From positions 3,049-17,286 of the forward strand of contig DCSN01000188.1 in assembly GCA_002325645.1 (NCBI GenBank): a stretch of DNA of 14,238 nt. Direction: 5' to 3'. The notes below the pieces were generated by a model. That model was not told the origin of the DNA and ran no database searches. It worked only from the letters and a program-made list of their open reading frames with translations. Numbering within the stretch: position 1 is the first letter of the stretch; the number at the start of each line of letters is the position of its first letter. Positions 5,842 through 12,590 of this stretch are shown in pieces. The position numbers and the translations under genes are program-made. The DNA is from Pseudanabaena sp. UBA1465 (lineage in GTDB: Bacteria; Cyanobacteriota; Cyanobacteriia; Pseudanabaenales; Pseudanabaenaceae).

Positions 5842-7145
5842 GCGGTCATTTCACGCTCCAATCGACGGATTTGCATGTCGGCTCTAGTAATATCTGGATC
5901 AAAGGATTTCCAGTCTTGTAACTTATCTCGCAGCCGTTTTGCTTCTTCTAAATTGCCATTATCGATCGCTTCAAAAAGCGCTGTTAATGTCCTTGATTCT
6001 TCGGTATCTGGTCGCAGATTATCTAGCCCTAAAACATAGCGCAAAACATCAGAGCTTTTCATGCCTCTAGTCGGTGAGGGACATTCTTTGATTTGATAAT
6101 CTTCTAAAATCTTGACTTGATGGCGTTCTACAGTAGTAACAATTTCGGGGCTATGAGTTGTGGCAATAATTTGAGTATTAGGAAATACTTTGCGTAGATC
6201 GGGAATAATTTTTTGTTGCCAAGTTGGATGGAGGTGTAAATCTATCTCGTCAATCATTAAAACAGCTTCGGCTTCTAGTGGATTTTCCATCTGTGGGTTT
6301 GCCTGTGCTAAACGTCTTGCAAAGTCCATCACAAGTGCTAGCATATTGCGATAGCCTGAGCTTAATTGATTAAGTGACAATTCAATTTTCTCACCTATTT
6401 CAGTTTCCCATTCAACCATTAATTTAGTTGGATCTGTTCGTGAAAAATATACCCGAGCATTAGGAGAAACAATAATAGAAATTGCTTTTCGTATTTGTTT
6501 TAAATCAGGAAGCTCATAATTAATATCTCCACGATTTTTGCCCTCTCTTAGTTCTTGAAACTCTCTTATAAAAAACCAGTTAGCTAAATCTGTAAAATCT
6601 GCTATCGCATCAAAAATATTTGTTAAAGATTCAGAGTTTGCAAACAATTTATTTGATAAATTATTAAGATCAGTAATATTTGCTAAGTTTCGATTACCTT
6701 TGTAGTAAGCCAAAACGAAAATATCAAACTGTGAATTGCTTTTTAGCGTATTTATATTTCTAAAGAAATCACGATCAAAAATTGTTATTTTGCTGTCTTT
6801 ATATTTTATGTGTAGACGATCGTCATTGTTGCTATTTTCTTCTTTTGTATAAATCACTGTCCATCTTGGTAATCCTGTTACCTCAACAGTAAATTCTACT
6901 ATGCCATTTGATTTGCCATTATTTTTTATTAGTAAATCTCGTTGAAAAACAGGTATTAAATCCTTGTCTTCATCAATATCTTGAAACTCATGTAAATATG
7001 GATATATAGATGCGATTATTGCATCTAATACTGCACTTTTACCTGAGCCATTATTACCAACAAATATATTTACATCTGGATTTAAGTTGACCGTTAGATC
7101 TTCAAAACAGCGAAAGTTTTTGATTTTAACTTGTTGAATGTGCAT
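5838..7145 (-). CDS. ptuA: Septu ATPase PtuA
   Basis: This 435-residue ABC/SMC-like ATPase has the layout of the overcoming-lysogenisation-defect and PtuA class. Walker A is GNNGSGKS (30-37), the signature is LSSGYRN (261-267), Walker B is VLMIDE (295-300) and the H-loop is ATTHS (328-332). The stretch of about 55-255 between Walker A and the signature is the insertion domain. The C-terminal tail (about 363-435, SSDVLRYVLGLDN...EEAKRLRDKLQDW) is the type seen in ATPases paired with TIGR02646 HNH proteins. In known Septu systems PtuA assembles with PtuB and controls its nuclease. The ATG has no good Shine-Dalgarno. TATAGT in the 121-bp upstream gap is a possible -10 without a convincing -35. 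No reverse transcriptase or retron RNA is adjacent. The gene is AT-rich and has no HIP1 octamer, unlike its flanks, which suggests transfer. Confidence 0.87.
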   Translation of the reverse strand: MHIQQVKIKNFRCFEDLTVNLNPDVNIFVGNNGSGKSAVLDAIIASIYPYLHEFQDIDEDKDLIPVFQRDLLIKNNGKSNGIVEFTVEVTGLPRWTVIYTKEENSNNDDRLHIKYKDSKITIFDRDFFRNINTLKSNSQFDIFVLAYYKGNRNLANITDLNNLSNKLFANSESLTNIFDAIADFTDLANWFFIREFQELREGKNRGDINYELPDLKQIRKAISIIVSPNARVYFSRTDPTKLMVEWETEIGEKIELSLNQLSSGYRNMLALVMDFARRLAQANPQMENPLEAEAVLMIDEIDLHLHPTWQQKIIPDLRKVFPNTQIIATTHSPEIVTTVERHQVKILEDYQIKECPSPTRGMKSSDVLRYVLGLDNLRPDTEESRTLTALFEAIDNGNLEEAKRLRDKLQDWKSFDPDITRADMQIRRLEREMTA

Positions 7146-7266
7146 TTTGAATATTGGTATTGCAGATTAATTATCTCTATATCTACTTACTATAGAAGAT
7201 GTGAAGTAGTCAGTTTTGAAATCGCTGAATCAATCCAAAGAGGTGTGCCTTTATTGTGTAATGCGT

Positions 7267-9819
7267 TTACTCCTCCAAAGAGCCTCTAGTGACACCAAGT
7301 TGATTTTGCAATTTTAACTCTTTCCACAACTTCGCACCAGAGATTTTACCAGCTAAAAGTTGTTGATAACGGTTAATCGTTTCTAATACCTGCGAAGGTG
7401 ATTCATTAACAAATTCTAAGCGAAAATGTCGCACACCTAGTTCTAGAAAGCGTTGTACAAATTCTGCACCTGTTTGAGCAGTGCCATTAAATACCGTATT
7501 GCGACAACCAGCGTCAGCTAATAAAACATGTTCGGCTCCCGTGCGATCGCGTAATTTTACTTCATGCTTGTCACAGGGACGACCGCAATTAGTGTAATCA
7601 GTTCCCTCAGAGAGAAACGCACAGAATACACAATGTTCCATATGGAACATCGGCATATGTTGATGGATCGTGATTTCAAACCATTGGGGAGGACATTTTT
7701 TAAGTAGGGATTCCAATTGATGAATGCTGAGATCGTAGGAAGCGGTGAGGCGTTCGAGGGGGAAAGATTGCTTGAAATAGTTGGCGGTTAAAGGATTGGC
7801 GATATTAAAAGAGAAGTCAGCGATAATTCTTGATTCTGCAAAAAATTGTAAATGATCATAATTGCGAATCAGATAACCATCGGCATTGCTAGAGCGAACT
7901 TGCTGAAGAATATAGTTCTCATTGGGCTTACTAATGCGTGGTGGTGCAACCCAAATTTCAGGGGCATGAGTAGCTTGTCTAGCTATTTCCACGGCAACCC
8001 GATAGGATATTGGATCTTCAAATTCGCAATAGATGGTGGAAATGTTGGTGGTTAAAACGGCTTTTAATTGTTCTAAATTTCGCACTAAAACAATCGCTTG
8101 GGGCGCAAGATCGGGAATGGATTCAGGCTTAGGTAATAAATTGGTATAGGAATAAGAATTTAATTGCCAACGTTTGGGACTGCTACGAAGAGTATCTAAC
8201 TGCTCAACCAGTTCGCGACGGATGCGATTTAACTCGCTCACAGGAAGCATTGCCGCACCTTGCAAATGATTGTGCAGAGTTCCCAAACTGAACGGAGTAT
8301 TTCCCAATCTTCCCAATTGTTCTGTTAACCGTTCCGTTGTTAAGGGTTTATTATTCGCTTTCTCTAGCAGCATTCCTGAATCCACTTGGGCGATATTTCC
8401 TTGACGATCGCGGGCGATCGCCGTTAAAGGCTGACCAACTTCGCCATGAATTTCGATATCAATGGGACGCTGAAAGAGAATCTTTTCGCTGGTATAGGTT
8501 TGGCGCAGTTGTTTATCGAGTTCAGGATCATTGGTTTTCCAAAGGCGATCGCCTACGCGCACCCGCCGCAAATCCACATCGCGCCGTCCAAAGGTGACAA
8601 GCGTATCTTTACCAGTATTTTTATCGAGCGACTCCACTGCATAAATGCGTCCGCCTTCTTCGCGATCGGCAGGTTTACCCGCATCAAAAACCACACCATC
8701 CCCCGCTTTCAAGGTCGCTTGCAAGCGCAACACGACCTGTTTATCGCGACCATCCCGAATCTCGGTAATTTCGCCCAAATATACGCCACGCTTTTTGCCA
8801 AATCGGGCATGGACAAGGGCTTGATTGTCGATACCATCTAGCCAACCTGTGTATAGACCTCGCGAAAATGCCATTTCTAATTGGTAGCGGTCAACCGCAC
8901 TTACCTGATTTTCTAAGCCTTGCACCACCCGATCGATGGCTTGACGATATACCTGTGTCACACTTGCCACATATTCAGGATGCTTCAAACGCCCCTCAAT
9001 TTTCAGGGATACCACTCCCGCCTCGATCAATTCAGGCAGAACTGCTAACCCTGCTAAATCTTGAGGACTGAGTAGATAACGGCGATCGCCTAAATCCATC
9101 GGCTGACCATCGACAATCATTTCGTAGGGCATCCGACAGGCTTGGGCGCATTCCCCACGATTTGCCGATCGCCCGCCCAAGGATTCACTGGTCAAACATT
9201 GTCCCGAATAGGCAACACACAAAGCTCCATGCACAAATACTTCTAGGGGTAGCGAAATTTGGCGATCGCCGATCTGTTTTTGAATTTTGCGAATTTCGGC
9301 GATCGAGCATTCTCGCGCTAAAACCACCAAATCACAGCCCAAAGACTTGGCAAACTCCACACCTGCGCCACTAGTAACCGTCATCTGGGTTGAGCCATGA
9401 ATCGGGAAATCAGGCGACAAATGGCGAATTAAGCGACATAAGCCCACATCCTGCACGATCGCCGCATCCACTCCCGCCGCAATAATTGATCGCAAATAGG
9501 ATTCCACCGCGCCTAATTCTGAGGTAAAAATTAAGGTGTTGAGGGTCACATAACCTTTCACGCCGCGACGGTGCAGAAATGCCATCAACTCAGGTAAATC
9601 CGCTTCCGTAAAGTTGTGCGCCCGCATCCGCGCATTAAATTTTTCTAAGCCAAAATAAATGGCATCCGCCCCATTTTCCACTGCCGCCTTTGCACATTCC
9701 CAAGTCCCCGCAGGGGCAAGTAGCTCTGGGGCTTTGATGGTAGAGGAAGAAACGGTTTCAGCATCTAAGGATATGGGATGATTTGCAGGCATAGGATCAA
9801 TGAGATGGGGGGATTCCAT
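7267..9819 (-). CDS. U32 family protein, RlhA-like (probable RNA hydroxylase)
   Basis: This is an 850-residue U32 protein. It was historically called a collagenase-like peptidase, but studied bacterial members (RlhA, TrhP) act in tRNA or 23S rRNA hydroxylation and bind an iron-sulfur cluster. The U32 domain (about 31-300) begins PELLAPAGTWE and carries VFVHGALCVAYSGQC and RGECAQACRMPYE, giving Cys201, Cys208, Cys224 and Cys228 as the probable cluster ligands. It then reads LLSPQDL and VVSLKIEGRLKHPEYVA. A long middle region with GDRLWKTNDPELDK resembles the DUF3656/RlhA extension. Near the C-terminus MEHCVFC (Cys730, Cys733) and CGRPC (Cys745, Cys749) form a second cysteine group. The length fits the long cyanobacterial type. 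Met10 is an alternative start, because residues 1-28 are not conserved-looking. Which RNA it modifies cannot be told from sequence. Confidence 0.9.
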   Translation of the reverse strand: MESPHLIDPMPANHPISLDAETVSSSTIKAPELLAPAGTWECAKAAVENGADAIYFGLEKFNARMRAHNFTEADLPELMAFLHRRGVKGYVTLNTLIFTSELGAVESYLRSIIAAGVDAAIVQDVGLCRLIRHLSPDFPIHGSTQMTVTSGAGVEFAKSLGCDLVVLARECSIAEIRKIQKQIGDRQISLPLEVFVHGALCVAYSGQCLTSESLGGRSANRGECAQACRMPYEMIVDGQPMDLGDRRYLLSPQDLAGLAVLPELIEAGVVSLKIEGRLKHPEYVASVTQVYRQAIDRVVQGLENQVSAVDRYQLEMAFSRGLYTGWLDGIDNQALVHARFGKKRGVYLGEITEIRDGRDKQVVLRLQATLKAGDGVVFDAGKPADREEGGRIYAVESLDKNTGKDTLVTFGRRDVDLRRVRVGDRLWKTNDPELDKQLRQTYTSEKILFQRPIDIEIHGEVGQPLTAIARDRQGNIAQVDSGMLLEKANNKPLTTERLTEQLGRLGNTPFSLGTLHNHLQGAAMLPVSELNRIRRELVEQLDTLRSSPKRWQLNSYSYTNLLPKPESIPDLAPQAIVLVRNLEQLKAVLTTNISTIYCEFEDPISYRVAVEIARQATHAPEIWVAPPRISKPNENYILQQVRSSNADGYLIRNYDHLQFFAESRIIADFSFNIANPLTANYFKQSFPLERLTASYDLSIHQLESLLKKCPPQWFEITIHQHMPMFHMEHCVFCAFLSEGTDYTNCGRPCDKHEVKLRDRTGAEHVLLADAGCRNTVFNGTAQTGAEFVQRFLELGVRHFRLEFVNESPSQVLETINRYQQLLAGKISGAKLWKELKLQNQLGVTRGSLEE

Positions 9820-9865
9820 TCTAAGCTATCGTAAAGCATGGCAATAATATAAGCTTTGCAAACCA

Positions 9866-9906
9866 AAAAGGTGAGTGGCGGCGCATCGCGCCGCCACTCA
9901 CCTTTT
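9866..9906. repeat. Perfect 19-bp GC-topped hairpin (hairpin family, member 3)
   Basis: The arms at 9866-9884 and 9888-9906 are exact complements with loop ATC, apex GC-ATC-GC. It lies in the divergent gap between the U32 gene and the SpoIID gene, upstream of both and therefore not at a gene end. Its stem shares 16 of 20 aligned bases with the stem at 11598-11658. A TTG codon at 9856 and the hairpin are in frame with the SpoIID gene, but they are unlikely to be translated. Confidence 0.9.
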
Positions 9907-9922
9907 CTAGCTAACTCTGGCA

Positions 9923-9951
9923 TTGCTATAGCGTGGAAATTGCTATATAAA
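9923..9951 (+). promoter_or_regulatory. Candidate sigma-70-type promoter of the SpoIID gene
   Basis: TTGCTA (9923-9928) and TATAAA (9946-9951) are separated by 17 nt. Transcription would start near 9958, leaving a leader of about 20 nt before the ATG at 9979. The match to consensus is fair and there is no experimental support. It also argues against translation from codons upstream of 9958. Confidence 0.4.
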
Positions 9952-9978
9952 ATTACTGGGAAAATTATTGGGCTTGAT

Positions 9979-11592
9979 ATGCTAAAAAACTTCGGTATTA
10001 TTCGCCAAACCGTATTTGTGACGATTTGTTCATTTACGCTGACAGTGGGCGAAATCGTACAGGCTCAAGCAGAATCTAATCCGATCTTAAAAATTGGGAT
10101 CGTGCAGCGTTTTGGAGAAAGATCACAGGATCGGCTCACGATCAAAGCTCCGTCAGGGGGCAAGCTAACCATCTCTTTTCCGTCAGCAGATGGCAAGAGC
10201 ATCCAAACCGTAAATAGCGATCGCCTAGTGATTGATCTCGCCGCGCAACCATTAACGCAGCCAATTCTCGAAGAAAAGTTAGTCCTCAGTAATCATCGTA
10301 GTTTTGAGAATGCCGCCGCTAGTGCATTGCAATGGAATCAGAAGGGGATTCAGACGGAAATTGCTCAGCCAAGGCGTTGGCAAGTTTGGGCAAAGCGCGA
10401 TCTGTATGACTCAATGCTGTTGCGTTATCTTGCCTTTTATGCCCTGCGATCGCAAGGTAATTTCACAGTTCAACTCGATCGCCGTATTCTTCCTCAAAAA
10501 GCAATTCCTACTTTTACAGTTGGAGATTTTAAATATAATCGCGATCGCCTCGACGTGAGTAGCAGTGCAGGAATTGTGGAAGTCAGCTATCAACGGGAAA
10601 ACAAAGCCGAAATTAGTAATCGTCCCTATGCAGGTACTTTAAGGCTCCAACCCAATGCCCATCAAAGTTTTACCCTTGTGAATAATGTTCCCTTAGAAAC
10701 CTATGTGCGCGGTGTAGTTCCCCATGAAATTGGCTACCAAGCGCCCTACGCGGCGGTACAAGCCCAAGCGGTTTTGGCAAGAACCTATGCCCTAGCCAGT
10801 TTGCATCGCTTTAAAGCCGATGACTATCAACTTTGTGCAGATACCCAATGCCAAGTTTATCGAGGTTTAGAAGATACAACGGAAGTTGCCGATCGCGCTA
10901 TAAATGATACTAAAAATCTCGTTCTCATCTACAACAATCGGGCGATCGATGCGCTCTATTCATCGACAACGGGAGGTATTACCGCTAACTATAACGATCT
11001 GTGGGATGGAACGCCTCGCCCCTATTTGCAATCGGTGTTAGATCTGGCTAATCGCCCTGAAAATCAGCGATCGGCAAATATTGCTGACGATAAAAATTTA
11101 AAAGCCTTTTTGGAACGTCAAGATGGATTTAATGAAGTCGGTTGGCGAACTCTGCGTTGGCGCAAAACTGGCACTTTAGACGAGTTGCAGATTTCGCTTC
11201 AGAAGTTTTTGCGATTTTCAGGCGATAACATCACTAGTTTTAATGCGATCAAGCAATTGCAAGTAACTAAGCGATCGCCTTCAGGTCGAGTATTAGAAAT
11301 GGAAGCTACTACGGATACGGGCAAAATCACTGTCAAAAAAGATGAAATCATTGATGCCTTTGATCCACCTGATAGTACTTTCTTTCGCCTAGAGCCGATC
11401 TATCAAGAACAGGGTAAGGAGAAGATTTTAACGGGCTATACCTTTATTGGCGGCGGTTTGGGGCATGGCGTGGGCATGAGCCAAACAGGTTCCTATAATT
11501 TGGCAAAGATGGGCTTTACCTACGATCGCATTCTCAACTTCTATTACACCAATGCTCAATTACAAAAATTGCGCCCAGAGCATTATCAATAA
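9979..11592 (+). CDS. Secreted SpoIID/LytB domain protein
   Basis: This is a 537-residue exported protein from ATG at 9979. SpoIID is a lytic transglycosylase that cleaves glycan strands lacking stem peptides; cyanobacterial members are thought to act in wall remodelling. Residues 1-31 form a signal peptide (VFVTICSFTLTVG core, cleavage likely after AQA). The SpoIID domain spans about 210-530. It carries VPLETYVRGVVPHEI (238-251; Glu240, Glu250), AVQAQAVLARTYAL (259-272), YSSTTGGITANYND (327-340) and the C-terminal GGGLGHGVGMSQTG (491-504). The frame is open to TTG at 9856, but that extension runs through the hairpin and lacks a signal-like sequence, so I rejected it. The ribosome binding site is weak (GGG 7-8 nt upstream). 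It is divergent from the U32 gene, carries several HIP1 sites, and is followed at once by a strong hairpin. Confidence 0.9.
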   Translation: MLKNFGIIRQTVFVTICSFTLTVGEIVQAQAESNPILKIGIVQRFGERSQDRLTIKAPSGGKLTISFPSADGKSIQTVNSDRLVIDLAAQPLTQPILEEKLVLSNHRSFENAAASALQWNQKGIQTEIAQPRRWQVWAKRDLYDSMLLRYLAFYALRSQGNFTVQLDRRILPQKAIPTFTVGDFKYNRDRLDVSSSAGIVEVSYQRENKAEISNRPYAGTLRLQPNAHQSFTLVNNVPLETYVRGVVPHEIGYQAPYAAVQAQAVLARTYALASLHRFKADDYQLCADTQCQVYRGLEDTTEVADRAINDTKNLVLIYNNRAIDALYSSTTGGITANYNDLWDGTPRPYLQSVLDLANRPENQRSANIADDKNLKAFLERQDGFNEVGWRTLRWRKTGTLDELQISLQKFLRFSGDNITSFNAIKQLQVTKRSPSGRVLEMEATTDTGKITVKKDEIIDAFDPPDSTFFRLEPIYQEQGKEKILTGYTFIGGGLGHGVGMSQTGSYNLAKMGFTYDRILNFYYTNAQLQKLRPEHYQ

Positions 11593-11597
11593 AAACC

Positions 11598-11658
11598 CAA
11601 AAAACCCAAAAAGCGAGTTGCGGCGCTCCGCGCCGCAACTCGCTTTTTGGGTTTTTTG
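11598..11658. terminator. Perfect 29-bp hairpin after the SpoIID gene (hairpin family, member 4)
   Basis: The arms at 11598-11626 and 11630-11658 are exact complements with loop TCC, apex GC-TCC-GC. The right arm ends in GGGTTTTTTG, so it can serve as a terminator, and it begins 6 nt after the stop codon. The arm length is unusually long for a terminator. AAAACCC also occurs just before the left arm (11592-11598), as if the arm base had slipped or duplicated. Confidence 0.9.
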
Positions 11659-11673
11659 TCCTAGGCAAAATTT

Positions 11674-11768
11674 TAGGACTTACACAAAATTTGCGAAGAC
11701 CCTCTCCCCTCTCCCAAAAGGGGAGAGGGGAACAAAAAAGCTCTTACTCCCCTTCTCCCCTATGACCC
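11674..11768. repeat. Intergenic repeat: TAGGACTTAC end and C/G-rich hairpin
   Basis: TAGGACTTACACAAAAT (11674-11690) matches the left end of the element at 2755 with one mismatch. It is followed by CCCCTCTCCC (11706-11715), loop AAAAG and GGGAGAGGGG (11721-11730), a perfect 10-bp stem, and by pyrimidine-rich CCCCTTCTCCCC. This type of CT-rich hairpin is a familiar dispersed cyanobacterial intergenic repeat. The ISAs1-type element appears to have inserted at its right end. Confidence 0.6.
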
Positions 11769-12370
11769 CAGGGCTGTTTCAAGAAAGGGCAAGAGAGGTT
11801 CTAAATGAGTAAAGACCACATGGCAGGTATATTGTCAGAAAATCGGTCAATTGCACCTTTTATTGAATCAAAACCATGAAGCCTAAATACAGAAAGTACC
11901 CAAGTCTTGATGATTGATAGATTAATCGGTGCATTCCCTGCTTTTTGTGGACTTTTATCTTCATCGAATATGACATCTTTTACCCAATGTAGACGGTTTT
12001 CGACCTGCCAATGTCCTCGAATCACTTTGGCAATTCGTTCAGATGTTGGCGGTAAAAAACTGATGTACCTTGTTTCAGGGCTAGTATCTTGATCAGAGTG
12101 CGTCGATGTCTCTCCACAAATCTCTCTAATTCTCGGTAGGTTGTGTGTCCACTCATAATTCCCATGATGATAATTAGCAGGATTTGCCATAAATCGTCTC
12201 GGCTCCCTTGCGCTCCGCGTGGGTCTAGCACTTCCTTGAGATAATCAATTATGCTTTTGCTGATTTTTTCGCCTCTTTTGACGCTATTGACTAAAATTAT
12301 CGCTTAAATACTTGGCTTATGACTACCCTCTATCTTTGTTGGTCACTTACCATTTCTTGAAACAGCCCTG
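11769..12370. mobile_element. Internally deleted ISAs1-type insertion sequence (602 bp)
   Basis: CAGGGCTGTTTCAAGAAA (11769-11786) and its exact complement (12353-12370) are 18-bp terminal inverted repeats. Between them lie the two ends of an ISAs1-family transposase with the middle missing, so the element is about half the usual length of roughly 1.2 kb. The flanks share only CCC, so I see no clear target duplication. With both ends intact it could still be moved in trans by a full-length relative. Confidence 0.85.
11801..12303 (-). pseudogene. ISAs1-family transposase remnant, central deletion and frame change
   Basis: The N-terminal part (12303 down to about 12095) reads IIDYLKEVLDPRGAQGSRDDLW, then IMGIMSGHTTYRELERFVERH, the ISAs1/H-repeat associated N-terminus. 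It has no ATG; GTG at 12231 is the only ordinary start. That frame closes at 12022. From about 12110 the adjacent frame reads SPETRYISFLPPTSERIAKVIRGHWQVENRLHWVKDVIFDED and continues to the stop at 11801. This is the C-terminal part with the catalytic Glu of the DDE triad (in WQVEN). The core with both catalytic Asp residues is missing, so the product cannot be an active transposase. Confidence 0.88.
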
Positions 12371-12373
12371 CCC

Positions 12374-12480
12374 TTTTTTAAGGGGACTAAGGGGGACTGA
12401 GTGGGATCTTTAGTAACTCATGCTATCTCTGATAACTTGTATGTACAAGGCAGCTTAAAAAGGGGGATTGAGGGGGATCT
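12374..12480. repeat. Two degenerate purine-rich intergenic repeats
   Basis: TTTTTTAAGGGGACTAAGGG (12374 onward) and CTTAAAAAGGGGGATTGAGG (12454 onward), both followed by G-runs and GGATCT, look like diverged copies of the common cyanobacterial motif that reads CCCCCTTTTTAAG on the other strand. They are in the same orientation, about 75-80 bp apart. The region up to the pgm start at 12591 holds no gene; a 6-bp inverted repeat CTTGTA-TG-TACAAG lies at 12436-12449. Confidence 0.45.
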
Positions 12481-12590
12481 CTTCATCTAATTTGGTTGTG
12501 ACTAGCTAACCAATGCCTCGTAAAATTAGAGCAAGCCTAAAAGTATGGGCATTTCTGCGTCAATTAGAGCCTAGTTAACCCGTAAGTTTA

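Noticed and set aside
5838..7266. Retron (Ec78-like) with PtuAB as effectors
   Set aside because: The 121 bp upstream of ptuA and the adjacent U32 gene contain no reverse transcriptase or msr-msd-like structure. The pair is stand-alone Septu.
8446..8841. 131-codon open frame antisense to the U32 gene
   Set aside because: No protein-like features; it mirrors the coding frame of the well-supported U32 gene.
9856..9978. N-terminal extension of the SpoIID protein from TTG at 9856
   Set aside because: It would be translated through the 19-bp hairpin and place 41 residues ahead of a clean signal peptide. A plausible promoter at 9923-9951 lies downstream of that codon.
11706..11730. C/G-rich hairpin as a sixth member of the GC-NNN-GC family
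   Set aside because: Its loop is AAAAG, it has no GC apex, and its stem is only 10 bp, so it belongs to a different, common intergenic repeat.
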